From: Stieleria magnilauensis
GTDB lineage: Bacteria; Planctomycetota; Planctomycetia; Pirellulales; Pirellulaceae
Assembly (NCBI GenBank): GCA_007753675.1
Contig: CP036432.1
Span: 4,872,394-4,936,393 of the forward strand
Length of the DNA: 64,000 nt
Direction of reading: 5' to 3'
Positions 1-9,190 of the stretch are shown one piece after another. The notes under the pieces are model-generated. The model made no database searches. It saw only the letters and a program-made list of their open reading frames with translations, and was not told the DNA's origin. A program made the position numbers and the translations under genes. The stretch's first letter is position 1. Every line of letters starts with the position of its first letter.

Positions 1-1
1 G

Positions 2-1093
2 ATGGCGGTCCGCTATGAGATCCACAATGCGGGACGGTTGCTGCCGCTTTGGTGTTTGCGCATCGAAGACCGTGTGACCGCACAGCCAGACGTCGATGCC
101 GACCGTTCCGGCGAATCCAGTGACGATCCATTGCCAAGACCACAGGAATCAGAACTCCGGCAACCGGTCCCCTTGATCGGCAGTGTGGGCCATGTCCCGG
201 CCGGTCAGACGCGTGGCATGTCGGTGATGTGTCGCTTCCATCGTCGCGGCCGATACCAGTTGGGGCCGGTTGTCGTCTCCACGACGTTTCCGTTCTGTCT
301 GATGAGTTGCGAACGGCTTTCTCGTGAGACGGTCGAACCGCTCTACGTCTACCCGCGGCTGATCACGTTGCGTCGCGGGTGGAAGTCGCTGTTGCCGCCA
401 CGGCGGGGCGGGGACGGTCATCGGTCGACCGGTGGAAGCAATGAAGACGGTGAGTTCTTCGGGTTGCGTCCCTGGCAATCGGGCGATCACATCAAACACA
501 TCCACTGGCGGACGACGGCGCGGATCGGCGAACCGGCCGTGCGACAATTCGAACAGCGGAACCGACATCAAATCTGTCTCGTCGTCGATGCGGTCAACCG
601 CCCAGGGGCACCCGGCGTCGTCGAGCAGGTGTTGGAAGTCGCCGCGACACTGATCAATGAACTGGCGTCACCGACCAGTTCGGTGGCGTTGCTGGTCGCT
701 GACGCCTTTGTCGCCGACGCATCGCCGCGTTCGAACGTCCATGCATCGATCGGCGCGGATGCCACGGCGTTGCTGGAGCGTCTGGCCATTGCCAACCCCG
801 TTCATCTTCAGGCGTCGCAAGACGATCCGTTGGTGCGTGCGGTCGTCGATCGATCGTCCCAGCTTCAGGCTTACGATCTGGTGGTGGTCAGCCCACGAGG
901 ATTCAAAGACGCGTGTCAATCGTCGGATCAGTCCGGCCAACAGGCGTTGTCGGTGTGGCGGTACTTTGATCAACGGTCACGGCTGGCTTGGATCGACGTC
1001 AGCTCGCCGCCGGTGGGACGGCTGTTAGCCATCGACGCGGACCGTATGGTAAGCGCTGGCAAGACGGAGGAGGCCGGGTATGTCCATGACTGA
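2..1093 (+). CDS. DUF58 domain protein (5' end outside window)
   Basis: This is the C-terminal part of a DUF58-family protein. The hallmark DUF58 motif lies around residues 147-165 (FFGLRPWQSGD followed by HIHWR). The family's usual VWA-like fold follows: ICLVVDAV, a VVSP strand and a C-terminal WIDV segment. The ATG at position 2 is probably internal, because family members usually carry two N-terminal membrane helices that are missing here. The last 14 bases overlap the start of the transglutaminase gene, so the two are translationally coupled. In planctomycetes DUF58 genes usually sit with a MoxR ATPase, which would lie upstream of the window (inference). The biochemical role of DUF58 is not firmly established; it is thought to act with MoxR in envelope or protein-complex maturation. 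Confidence 0.9.
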   Translation: MAVRYEIHNAGRLLPLWCLRIEDRVTAQPDVDADRSGESSDDPLPRPQESELRQPVPLIGSVGHVPAGQTRGMSVMCRFHRRGRYQLGPVVVSTTFPFCLMSCERLSRETVEPLYVYPRLITLRRGWKSLLPPRRGGDGHRSTGGSNEDGEFFGLRPWQSGDHIKHIHWRTTARIGEPAVRQFEQRNRHQICLVVDAVNRPGAPGVVEQVLEVAATLINELASPTSSVALLVADAFVADASPRSNVHASIGADATALLERLAIANPVHLQASQDDPLVRAVVDRSSQLQAYDLVVVSPRGFKDACQSSDQSGQQALSVWRYFDQRSRLAWIDVSSPPVGRLLAIDADRMVSAGKTEEAGYVHD

Positions 1094-3638
1094 GCGGGAC
1101 ACCGCGGATCTTCCCGATTCGTTGCGTGGCGAGTTGCTGGCCGTGCCGTCGGTACGGACGCGATTGGAATTTCAGTTTGCGTTGTTATCCGCGGCCGGCG
1201 GGTTGGTGTTGGCGGGCGGTCAAGGCACCGAGAGCATCGCCCTGTTGGCTGTTTTTTCTGCGGTCGTCGGATTCGTGTTCGTCGATTGGTTGCGTTTGAT
1301 CGAATTGCCGCCGATCGGGGCGTACTTGGCGATGGCCGGCGCCGCGGTGTACTGCGTGCAAGATTTCTGGGGGCTGCAACAGCGGGGCGAACCGCAAATG
1401 GTCTCCGTGGCGTTGTTGTTGGTCTTGGTCCAAGGCGTGTTGATGCTGCAGCGCAAATCGCGGCGCATTTTGGAACAGTTGGCGGTGTTCTGTTTGCTGG
1501 AGTGGGTTGTCGCGGCGATCTTCAGTGATGCAATCGGCTTCGGCGTGTGGATGATTCCGATCGCGATTGTCGGCGCCAGTGCGCTCAGCCTATTGGGGCT
1601 GGTCACGATGATGGAGAGCATCGATGTGACCTTGGACCGACCGGTCCCCGAGCCTCCCAAAACCAGACTCGGACGTTTCGTGCGGTTCATCATTGGAGGC
1701 CGTGACGACGTGCCGCCGCGCAACGCGATTGTGGCCACATCATCGCCGGAATCGGTGATTTCGATTTATTGGGCGGCCGGGCCTTGGTCACGCTACGCCC
1801 TGCTGGTGCTTTCGCCGGCGGTGATCGTGATCGCGGCGGCATTTTTCTACGTCTTGCCGCGTCGTGTCCAGCCATCACGATCGACCGCGCGTGGTCCCGC
1901 CATGGTCGGATTTGATGATGAAGTGCGAATGGAACAATTGGGCCCGGTGATGCAAAACGCTGACCCGGCGTTGCGGGTCAAGTTGACCGACAAGGACAGC
2001 GGTGAACCTTACATGATCAACGACAGTTTGTATTTGCGGGGGAAAGTGCTGGAGTCCTACGAAGTCGACTACTCCAGGGACCGGCCGATCGCCAAGTGGG
2101 TCTCAACCGACCAGAATTCGATCAGTCGCCGCGGCCGCATTCCCAGCGCCGATCGCCCCCGCGGAAGATCCGACCGCACGCCGTATGACCGTGTGCATGT
2201 CAAGATCACGTGTGAAGCGATGAGCCGGCCGGCGCTGTTTGCGATCGCTCCCTACCATCAAGACGGCGACGCAATCGACGTGGTTCACGCGATCGATCGC
2301 TGGACACTGGCCCGCGAATCTTCCGCGCCGCCGTATCCACGTATCAGTTACGAATTCGGCACGCACGCGTTTTCCGATGGCATTCAGACACGCTGGATCG
2401 CTCAAGCGTCGGAGTCGGAGCGAGTGATTTTGCCCTACGAACTGACTCGGCAACAGAGGTTGAACAGCCGCGCGCCGCGGCCGAAACGGGACTACGAAAC
2501 CGACTTGCTTCGAATCGATCGCGCCAGCGTGCCGACCGCGGTCCGGTTGGCGAGCGAGGTCTTGGACGGCATCAGTGACGACATCACTAGCGACACCCCC
2601 AGCCTGGCGCGTGCAGCGGTGGCGATGGAGCAATATTTAAAGACCGATCCTGCGTTTTCCTACACGTTGAACTTGGACGCGACACCGATCCCCGGTGTTG
2701 ATCCGGTCGAGCAGTTTCTGTCGGTCGATCGACGGGGTCACTGCCAGTACTTCGCTTCGGCACTGGCATTGATGCTCCGCAGCGCCGGGATTCCCTGTCG
2801 CGTCATCGTGGGGTACCGGACGGAGGAATACAACAACATCGGCAAGTACTACATCGCCAGGCAGTTGCACGCCCATGCCTGGGTCGAAGCGTTGATCGAA
2901 CGAGATCAGATCACGGCGGACGGTCGCCTGACCGATCTCGCGGCCCGACGTCTAGGCGGTCAGCGACGATCACCCCGGTATTGGATGCGACTCGACCCGA
3001 CACCTGCCGAAAGTGCGCTCGACGACGGAAATCCGGAGGGCGTGGATGGACTGTTGAACTTGGCGAACAATGTTTGGGAAGATTACGTCGTCGAGATGGA
3101 TGCGCAACGCCAACGCGATGATCTGGTGCAAGCGACCGGACTGAACGACGTTCGAAGTTCGTATCAACGTCTGTGGAGCGATCTAAAAAACAAATTGGCT
3201 GCGATCCGCGCCGGGCGACTGGAGGGCGGGGAGATCGATTTGCCGCTGCAGTCCTTGGCGATTTCCGTCATCATCGTCGTCGCCGTGATCGCGATGCTCG
3301 CCATGTTGCTGCGGTTGCGATGGCCGCAGTTTCGACGGCGCGGCAAGGCACGCGGAGCGGCACACGCCCTGCAGCCCCGGTTGCCTTTTTACGCCGAAAC
3401 ACTGAAACAACTTGGACGCGCCGGGGTCACACGACGTGCAGACGAAACCCCGAGTGAATTGTTGCAACGCGTGGGACAGCGTTATCCCGATTTGCAGTTC
3501 TTGACCGACGCCTTTGAACGCTGCCGATATGGACAAACCGAACTCGGCAATCGGGAATCGATCGAACACGCGCTCTCGGCATTAACGGCCGACGTCGAGG
3601 GACAACTTCTGGCGGAGCAATCGGCGACGCGTCCGTGA
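1080..3638 (+). CDS. TgpA-like transmembrane transglutaminase protein
   Basis: An 852-residue membrane protein of the TgpA/DUF3488-transglutaminase type. Roughly the first 260 residues hold several hydrophobic helices. A periplasmic part follows, then a transglutaminase-like core with the triad in order: Cys near residue 554 (GHCQYFASAL), His near 598 (HAHAWVEA) and Asp near 639 (LDPTP). One more helix lies near residues 722-744 (LAISVIIVVAVIAMLAML), and a DUF4129-like cytoplasmic tail ends the protein. The triad is intact, so catalysis is plausible. The start overlaps the DUF58 stop. Such pairs are common in planctomycetes and proteobacteria; the natural substrate is unknown. It ends five bases before the convergent response-regulator gene. 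Confidence 0.93.
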   Translation: MSMTERDTADLPDSLRGELLAVPSVRTRLEFQFALLSAAGGLVLAGGQGTESIALLAVFSAVVGFVFVDWLRLIELPPIGAYLAMAGAAVYCVQDFWGLQQRGEPQMVSVALLLVLVQGVLMLQRKSRRILEQLAVFCLLEWVVAAIFSDAIGFGVWMIPIAIVGASALSLLGLVTMMESIDVTLDRPVPEPPKTRLGRFVRFIIGGRDDVPPRNAIVATSSPESVISIYWAAGPWSRYALLVLSPAVIVIAAAFFYVLPRRVQPSRSTARGPAMVGFDDEVRMEQLGPVMQNADPALRVKLTDKDSGEPYMINDSLYLRGKVLESYEVDYSRDRPIAKWVSTDQNSISRRGRIPSADRPRGRSDRTPYDRVHVKITCEAMSRPALFAIAPYHQDGDAIDVVHAIDRWTLARESSAPPYPRISYEFGTHAFSDGIQTRWIAQASESERVILPYELTRQQRLNSRAPRPKRDYETDLLRIDRASVPTAVRLASEVLDGISDDITSDTPSLARAAVAMEQYLKTDPAFSYTLNLDATPIPGVDPVEQFLSVDRRGHCQYFASALALMLRSAGIPCRVIVGYRTEEYNNIGKYYIARQLHAHAWVEALIERDQITADGRLTDLAARRLGGQRRSPRYWMRLDPTPAESALDDGNPEGVDGLLNLANNVWEDYVVEMDAQRQRDDLVQATGLNDVRSSYQRLWSDLKNKLAAIRAGRLEGGEIDLPLQSLAISVIIVVAVIAMLAMLLRLRWPQFRRRGKARGAAHALQPRLPFYAETLKQLGRAGVTRRADETPSELLQRVGQRYPDLQFLTDAFERCRYGQTELGNRESIEHALSALTADVEGQLLAEQSATRP

Positions 3639-3643
3639 GCCGT

Positions 3644-4882
3644 TTAGAGACTGATGTCTTGCGGGAGCGGTGCTTTGCGCGACTCGTCGTTTCGCTTGCC
3701 CACGTCGGAGCACAGGTTGTGCCACGATTCGAGTTTTTCGCCACACACGACCATCTCGAAGTAGCGGACCAGCTCGTCATCTGGCGTGGGCAGCGGCAAC
3801 TGGCTGCCGGCCCGGCTGAGATAGTTTGACGCGACGACGGCGGTCAGCGGCGAGAACGACATCTCGTATGCTTTGGTCGGCGTGTGATGCAAGGCGACGA
3901 TTTCGATAATCGTTTGCGGCAGCCCCCAGACGCTGAGCAGGTGGGCACCGATGGCGGCATGATCGGCGCCGAAGATCTGACGTTCGGCCCGCCACAACGG
4001 GATGTCATCGATCTCCGCTTTCAATGCCGCTTGGGCACACGTTTTGGGGTCGATCGAATGCAGCACGAGCTTGCCGATGTCGTGGAGCGTGGCCGCGGTG
4101 ATGGCGTCTTCGAGAGCCTGGGAATCGAGTCGTTCCCGTCGGCCGATCAGCTTGGTCATCCGGGAGACTCGCAAGCAATGTTGCATCAACACTTCGGCGG
4201 AAAACCCGTTCACACCGAGTGCTTCGAATTCCTGGAAAATGCCGATCGCGAGAACGAGTGACTTCAGTGTCGATGCACCCAGCAACGAAACCGCTTTGAT
4301 CGGGTCGGAAATATGATGGCTTAAACAGAAGATCGCCGAGTTGACCAGCTGCAGCACCTTTGCCGTCATCACGGCGTCCTTGGCGACGATCTTGCCGATG
4401 GACGAAATCGAGGCGTCTTCGTTACGCAGTGCGTTGGTCAGTTCTCGATAGACCGCCGGGACACTGGGCAATCGAGAAAGCCCACCGACCAAACGTTGCA
4501 AGGAATCGGAAACCAAGACGTCACGCAGCGCGCAGGCGCGGTCAATCGTCGTGCGAAGTTCTGATGCGTCGCACGGTTTTGGCAAAAACTGGTGCATCGC
4601 CATGATCGACCGAAGCACGGCATCGCGATCCGATGGCTTGGACAGCACGATCCGCACCGTGTTGGGATGGTGCTTGCTGACATAATTCAACAGCGCCGCG
4701 CCATCCATCCCCGGCATTCGCATGTCGGTGACCACGGCGTCATATTTGGCGGTCGCCAACATCTCAATCGCCTGTTCGCCGCTGGTCGCGAAATCGCAAT
4801 CCCAATCGACATCCTCCGCAATCAGCTGCCGTTCCAGCTGGCGCAGCGCTTGCGGCTCATCATCGACGAATAAGACGGTCAC
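3644..4882 (-). CDS. Response regulator with HDOD output domain
   Basis: A receiver domain fused to an HDOD domain. The receiver shows the acidic pair in LFVDDEP, the phospho-acceptor Asp in VVTDMRMPG (residue 53 from the GTG start) and the Lys in FLPKP. The HDOD part begins at LSRLPSVPAVYREL and includes LVNSAIF, TLHDIGKL and ALHHTP; the HD-like residues are partly kept (HDIGK). HDOD response regulators are linked to signalling and second-messenger networks, but many have lost phosphodiesterase activity. I chose the GTG at 4882 because the receiver fold begins there; a TTG at 4906 would add eight residues. No partner kinase is adjacent. A perfect inverted repeat lies just upstream (4903-4921). 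Confidence 0.9.
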   Translation of the reverse strand: MTVLFVDDEPQALRQLERQLIAEDVDWDCDFATSGEQAIEMLATAKYDAVVTDMRMPGMDGAALLNYVSKHHPNTVRIVLSKPSDRDAVLRSIMAMHQFLPKPCDASELRTTIDRACALRDVLVSDSLQRLVGGLSRLPSVPAVYRELTNALRNEDASISSIGKIVAKDAVMTAKVLQLVNSAIFCLSHHISDPIKAVSLLGASTLKSLVLAIGIFQEFEALGVNGFSAEVLMQHCLRVSRMTKLIGRRERLDSQALEDAITAATLHDIGKLVLHSIDPKTCAQAALKAEIDDIPLWRAERQIFGADHAAIGAHLLSVWGLPQTIIEIVALHHTPTKAYEMSFSPLTAVVASNYLSRAGSQLPLPTPDDELVRYFEMVVCGEKLESWHNLCSDVGKRNDESRKAPLPQDISL

Positions 4883-4902
4883 CCTAGCCGACTCCCGGTA
4901 AC

Positions 4903-4921
4903 GCAAATCAACGTGATTTGC
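4903..4921. promoter_or_regulatory. Palindromic candidate operator
   Basis: GCAAATCA, a three-base ACG spacer and TGATTTGC form a perfect 8-bp inverted repeat 21 bases upstream of the chosen GTG start of the receiver-HDOD gene. The position suits a repressor site or a 5'-UTR hairpin. There is no experimental or comparative support. If the TTG at 4906 were the true start, the palindrome would overlap the start codon. Confidence 0.3.
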
Positions 4922-5266
4922 AATGAAACGTTATTCAAAAAAGCCGTCGACCGCTGTCGGCTGACCTTTTCCTCATGGGAACGCTAACACGCGGTTCACC
5001 ATGAACCGGGGAAAGCCACCACGTTGAGGGATTTCCTTCGCCGTGTGTCCGTCACGCGGTCTGAACACATCGCTCTTCCCGTGTGCGTCGCTGCACACCC
5101 TGATGGGAATTTGTGTGAAATCGGTTCTCGACGGCGTGTTGCCGTTTTCGGTGCCCGACGATTTTGCTACTGAAGAATGATGGATGTCGCTTGTCCATGA
5201 GACTTCGATCCGTGGTGTCGCCGCCGGGAAGCTTGGCTGCGATGCGCTTCAGCACCAGGCTTTGAA
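4922..5266. other. Divergent intergenic region, no gene seen
   Basis: About 345 bases between the divergent receiver-HDOD gene and the small haem-motif gene. A 67-codon frame on the minus strand (5052-5255) has a composition unlike a real protein. The region should hold both promoters, but I could not pick convincing -35/-10 boxes. Confidence 0.4.
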
Positions 5267-5731
5267 ATGAGATTCAAATTCGTCCTGTTGGCGATTCTTG
5301 CCAGCATACCGCTCGCCATGCTCACCTGGGCCGATCCGGTGGTTCAGCCGATCGAACGATCCGAAGGCGTGCTGATGCGTTCCAAGTTGAAACGATCGCA
5401 GCACGTTTTGGAGGGTTTGCTTCGCAAAGATTTCCCGGCGATCGCCCGGGGTGCGAAGGAGATGAAGTTGATCAGCGAAGCGGCCGAATGGCCGAGGGCT
5501 CGGGACACGGTGTACGAGCATTTCAGTGCCGAGTTTCGTCGTCAATGCACTCAACTCGAAGAGCTGGCCGAGCAAGAGAATCATCAGGGTGTGACGTTCA
5601 CCTACTTGCAAATGACGAACCTGTGCATTCAGTGTCACGATTATGTTCGCGATTCATTGCGGGTCGCCGAACCGAGGGGACGTCACGGCGTGCAGTTGAT
5701 CCCCGCCGAATGGCCCGAAGGCAGTCAGTGA
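5267..5731 (+). CDS. Small exported protein with c-type haem motif
   Basis: A 154-residue protein. The first ~22 residues form a signal peptide (basic MRFKF, hydrophobic LLAILASIPLAMLTW, then A-D). A helical, charged middle follows, and a single CIQCH haem-attachment motif begins at Cys120, close to the C-terminus. A late CxxCH after a helical bundle recalls class II cytochromes (cytochrome c'), but the fold is not proven. It probably acts in the periplasm. It stands alone and converges on the GspF-like gene, which ends 126 bases away. The partner and redox role are unknown. Confidence 0.75.
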   Translation: MRFKFVLLAILASIPLAMLTWADPVVQPIERSEGVLMRSKLKRSQHVLEGLLRKDFPAIARGAKEMKLISEAAEWPRARDTVYEHFSAEFRRQCTQLEELAEQENHQGVTFTYLQMTNLCIQCHDYVRDSLRVAEPRGRHGVQLIPAEWPEGSQ

Positions 5732-5857
5732 CACCTGCCGGCGTCGGACGGGACGTTGAAGGCGGTCAGCCGTTTGCCGCGAGCCCACGGGCCCCAACAG
5801 GCGAAAGCCACGCGTTACGTCGCGGCATCGCCCACTAGCAACCCTTCGTTTGGTGTT

Positions 5858-6901
5858 TTAGTTCAGTCCCGCTGCTTCGTTGATCGCGCCCAGGTACATC
5901 GACGCAAAGCGGAAGATAAAAAAGATCAAAATGCCGGCGACGGTGAGCCAAATGACGCCGGTGGCGATGCCCGAAAGCGTTCGCATCGCCATTCTGGCTC
6001 GCTCTTCGTACTCGACCGCCAAGTGGTCGATGGATTCGCTTTCGGTGCCCGACATCTCGGCGACTTCGACCAGGTGCAAAAACGGATCGGGAAACAAGTC
6101 GGTCGCTCGCAATCCGCCGGCGAGCGTGTCACCCCGATCGCGGATCGCCGCCTCAAACATTTCGCCGCCGCTACGGTAATAGTCGCTGTCGGTACTGTCC
6201 AAGCTCAGTTTGACGCTGCGGATCGGATCCAAGCCGGCGCCGAGGGCGAGCGAGAGGGTGCGGGTGAATCGGGACAGGGTGATCGTTTGAAGCGAAGGGC
6301 CAAATTTGGGAACCATGTACAACAGCGGAACCAGGTTCTGGACGCCGGCGAAGTTCTGTCGATAGGCGTAGTACAGCGACCACAGGATGGCGGCGACACA
6401 GGCGATGTAGCCCCAAAAAATCAACACGCCTTTGCCACCGCGAAGCCCGAATCCCAAGATGTCCATCATCTGGCCTCCGGTGGACGGAGTCAGGATTCCC
6501 ATCAAGTAGATCACAATCGAGATGACGCCCAATCCGAGCACCAGCTGAATCACCGGCCACGCGATCGAGGTCAGAAACAGACGTCGGAGCGTGACCTGTT
6601 GCTCGAAGTGCGTCGCCAACGTCAGGAAGGTGCGTTCTAACGTGCCCGTGCTCTCCCCGACACGCGTCATGGACACCATCAAGCGAGGAAAAAAACTGCC
6701 ACGCTGTTTCATCGCGTCACTGATCTGAAAGCCCGCTTTGACACTTTCCAACACATGCGAAATCGCTTCACGCTGTCGTGGCGAACCGTATTTGGTTTCG
6801 GCTTGGAGCAGTCGCAGGACATCGGCACCGGCGCGCAATCCGATTCCCATCCGCCGACAAAACCCGCCGGCTGCTGCTATCCCCATTTGCCTAAAGAACA
6901 T
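5858..6901 (-). CDS. Type II secretion system F (GspF/PilC-like) protein
   Basis: A 347-residue protein with two T2SSF domains. The first spans about residues 8-130 and ends in a long hydrophobic stretch (WPVIQLVLGLGVISIVIYL). The second spans about 190-340 and ends in GVIWLTVAGILIFFIFRF. Motifs typical of the inner-membrane platform protein are present (FPRLMVSMTRVGESTGTLE and a degenerate second copy at HLVEVAEMSGTESE). At 347 residues it is shorter than the usual ~400 because part of the N-terminal cytoplasmic domain is missing. It is an orphan: no GspE, GspG or PilT gene lies nearby, so it may serve an assembly encoded elsewhere. Confidence 0.88.
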   Translation of the reverse strand: MFFRQMGIAAAGGFCRRMGIGLRAGADVLRLLQAETKYGSPRQREAISHVLESVKAGFQISDAMKQRGSFFPRLMVSMTRVGESTGTLERTFLTLATHFEQQVTLRRLFLTSIAWPVIQLVLGLGVISIVIYLMGILTPSTGGQMMDILGFGLRGGKGVLIFWGYIACVAAILWSLYYAYRQNFAGVQNLVPLLYMVPKFGPSLQTITLSRFTRTLSLALGAGLDPIRSVKLSLDSTDSDYYRSGGEMFEAAIRDRGDTLAGGLRATDLFPDPFLHLVEVAEMSGTESESIDHLAVEYEERARMAMRTLSGIATGVIWLTVAGILIFFIFRFASMYLGAINEAAGLN

Positions 6902-7119
6902 CCGCTACGCCTGAAAGATCGATAAAAAGAGGTGATGCCAGTGCCCAAGCCCCCACATTGTATCGATCAGGCCGCACGCTGCGCGGTGCAAGCGACGTTC
7001 CGCCGGGCCCGTCGTTCTCCCCCACACGCTGGCCGCTGTGACTCTGACTCTAAGCCGCGACTGTGGCTCTAGGCCAATACCACTAAATCGACAAGGTTTT
7101 GACCAGAGCTGGGCCCGTA

Positions 7120-7129
7120 GGCTCGCGCC
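7120..7129. repeat. Left target-site duplication of IS4-family element
   Basis: The 10-mer GGCTCGCGCC directly precedes the left IS end. An identical copy directly follows the right end at 8662-8671. Ten bases is within the range made by IS4-family transposases, and perfect identity suggests a recent insertion. Confidence 0.85.
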
Positions 7130-8661
7130 CAATGCCACCTACTTTGTGGTCATTCGGGTGGTATATCATCGGGCTGCTGTTTTTTTCTTCGAAGTGACTT
7201 CTGGAATTTCGTTGTCTTTTGGCGCCGCGGGTGGGCTATGCGTGGGTAGCTGCGAGGCAATTTTCGATTGGGAAGTTTGCGGCCCGCTGCGCTCACCAAA
7301 GCGCCGTGATAAGCCAGCCTCCATTCCTCCAGGGTCGTAAGCTTTTCACGTAGCAGATGATGCTTGAACGTCGTCCAAACTCCCGTGAAGCTGAGCTCGC
7401 GAGGGTCAACTCGAATCAATTTCGCTGCTTGTTTGCGTAGCTGAGCGACAAGATTATAAGCGATGATCGATCCCATTAGCTCCTTCATCACCGTGTCGAC
7501 ACTCTTGGCGCGAATGTTTTCTGTGTCCATCGTCACTTTGACATCGCGGATATCGAACTCCACATCGTAGCGACGAACGTACAGGGCAGCGGCCGAGTGA
7601 GCGTCCGTCTCAAGGCTCGTCACGATCTCCAGCGTGTCTCCATTTTCAAGTTCAATTTGGTGGAGAAAGACTTCGATAGACGTGTCTTTACTAAGATCGA
7701 GATTGGTTCGGCGGTCCTTCGGTGTCGGCCGCCAAATCAAGTGAAACGTCTTGTACCCGTCCCCTTGGTCGACCAACGTAGCCGACTTGCGGTACGACCT
7801 GAATCGCTGTTTGGTCAGCCGCAGCACGAAGTCTTGATGATGTAATTGGCAGTGGTGGGCGACATTAAAAATCCCAAAACCGCTATCAGCCAGAACGATC
7901 GAGCGTTTCGGGAGTCGTTCAATAATCGGCTTGGCTTGCTCAAGTTCACTTTTGTTGTCCGCTCCGTACATCGGATCGACTTGCGGCAACAACGCGCACC
8001 CGGTCTGCATTTCATTTGCGACCAGCAATCTCGCAATAGGCCAAACCGTCTCTCCGTGTTGGTTGGACGCCGGCGGGAACGCTTTCTGAAGTGCTTCGGT
8101 CGGAGGAAGCGTGATCGTCGTCCCATCGATAATGAATACACGTCGATCGAGAAAGGCTTTGGGAGCGCGGGAAGCAAGGTGATCGCAGATTCGATGGGAA
8201 AACTCTTCCACGACAGCGAGCGGAATCCTTTTTCTGGCGGCGTTGTAGGCCGAATTGTTTTCGGAAAGGCGATTCTCTTGAACCCTTCGATTGTCAGGCA
8301 AAATATCCGTATGATTTTTGAGCAAATCTGCGACGGCATCGGTTAGTGAGATGCCTCCTTCGAGCCGTTGTAAAACGAGTAGCCAGAGGGTCGGGGCCTG
8401 CGTATAGACCATCCGCGCGTTGGCACAATCGTGATCTTCAAAGACCCGTTGTAGTTTGGGTAATTCAAGAAGCTCAGCCAGCAACGCTTTGGCTTTGCCA
8501 AAGCGAGACTCTTCATCGGCACCGAGTGTCGTCGGGTCGACCATGGCGATTCCCAGTCAGAAAGGCAGTAAGTGTAAACTTACCTGCCAGGCGCAAAAAT
8601 CGTGCCAAAACCGGGTTTTTGGGACCGCGCCACCCGATAGGGTCCAGAATAGGTGGCATTG
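7130..8661 (-). mobile_element. Complete IS4-family insertion sequence
   Basis: A 1532-bp element with perfect 12-bp terminal inverted repeats (CAATGCCACCTA at 7130-7141, its complement at 8650-8661) and a 10-bp direct target duplication outside. It holds one intact transposase gene on the minus strand. The insertion lies between the GspF-like gene and a small conserved gene and does not break a recognisable reading frame. Matching ends, intact duplication and an intact transposase suggest it is, or was recently, active. Confidence 0.9.
7150..8544 (-). CDS. IS4-family DDE transposase
   Basis: A 464-residue transposase. The catalytic acids appear in order: first Asp in FIIDGTT, second Asp in VLADSGFG, and Glu in the IS4 hallmark Y-(2)-R-(3)-E-(6)-K, seen as YVRRYDVEFDIRDVK with exactly the expected spacing. 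A basic C-terminal tail rich in Arg and Lys may bind the element ends. The frame is uninterrupted and fills the element, leaving about 20 bases on the left and 117 on the right. The ATG at 8544 is the first in frame inside the element. Confidence 0.95.
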   Translation of the reverse strand: MVDPTTLGADEESRFGKAKALLAELLELPKLQRVFEDHDCANARMVYTQAPTLWLLVLQRLEGGISLTDAVADLLKNHTDILPDNRRVQENRLSENNSAYNAARKRIPLAVVEEFSHRICDHLASRAPKAFLDRRVFIIDGTTITLPPTEALQKAFPPASNQHGETVWPIARLLVANEMQTGCALLPQVDPMYGADNKSELEQAKPIIERLPKRSIVLADSGFGIFNVAHHCQLHHQDFVLRLTKQRFRSYRKSATLVDQGDGYKTFHLIWRPTPKDRRTNLDLSKDTSIEVFLHQIELENGDTLEIVTSLETDAHSAAALYVRRYDVEFDIRDVKVTMDTENIRAKSVDTVMKELMGSIIAYNLVAQLRKQAAKLIRVDPRELSFTGVWTTFKHHLLREKLTTLEEWRLAYHGALVSAAGRKLPNRKLPRSYPRIAHPRRQKTTKFQKSLRRKKQQPDDIPPE

Positions 8662-8671
8662 GGCTCGCGCC
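8662..8671. repeat. Right target-site duplication of IS4-family element
   Basis: This second copy of GGCTCGCGCC matches 7120-7129 at all ten positions and abuts the right inverted repeat. Confidence 0.85.
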
Positions 8672-8753
8672 AAACGTCTGATCATCAATCGACATCGGCC
8701 GGTTCGCGTCAGCGACCGGGCGCCCGTAAATCTCGATTTAGCGATATCGGGAT

Positions 8754-9038
8754 CTACGCGGCGAGTCGGCCTTCGCGGCGGGCTTCGCGTTGGTTGCAAT
8801 ACGACGCGATGATCTCGTCGATCTGCTCCAGTTGTTCGCCGGTGGATGCGGTCAGGTCGAGAAACAGGATCTTTTTCGGGCCGATTTGACACCAGCCGGG
8901 CATTTGGTCGTCCAACACGATCTTGCGGACTTCAAAGCCCATTTCTTTGGCGGTGCCAATCGCTTGGGCCAATCGCTGGACGATATTAGGAGATTCGGTC
9001 ACAGAACGTGGGTGGGACTGTTGGGGCACGGTTGGCAT
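8754..9038 (-). CDS. Small conserved-looking hypothetical protein
   Basis: A 94-residue soluble protein of unknown function. Its middle has balanced, globular composition (FEVRKIVLDDQMPGWCQ, then KKILFLDLTASTGEQLEQ), unlike an antisense frame. The overlapping plus-strand frame (8790-9194) is rich in Arg, Gly and His and looks spurious. It diverges from the histidine kinase gene, whose chosen start is 152 bases away. The IS lies about 80 bases beyond its 3' end. No catalytic motif or membrane segment was recognised. The pattern LDDQMPGWCQIGPKK would be a good search string. Confidence 0.65.
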   Translation of the reverse strand: MPTVPQQSHPRSVTESPNIVQRLAQAIGTAKEMGFEVRKIVLDDQMPGWCQIGPKKILFLDLTASTGEQLEQIDEIIASYCNQREARREGRLAA

Positions 9039-9190
9039 CTCTTTCTCCGGAAACTTTTCCGATTGTGCGGGCCGTCACCAGCACTGGCAAGCTTTGCCTG
9101 CGGCCCAGGACGGGGTGTAGCAAATCATCCGCGGCAGACGATAGGTCAAAGGAGTCACGATGCAATCGCCAGCCAACCCACCCGGGGATC

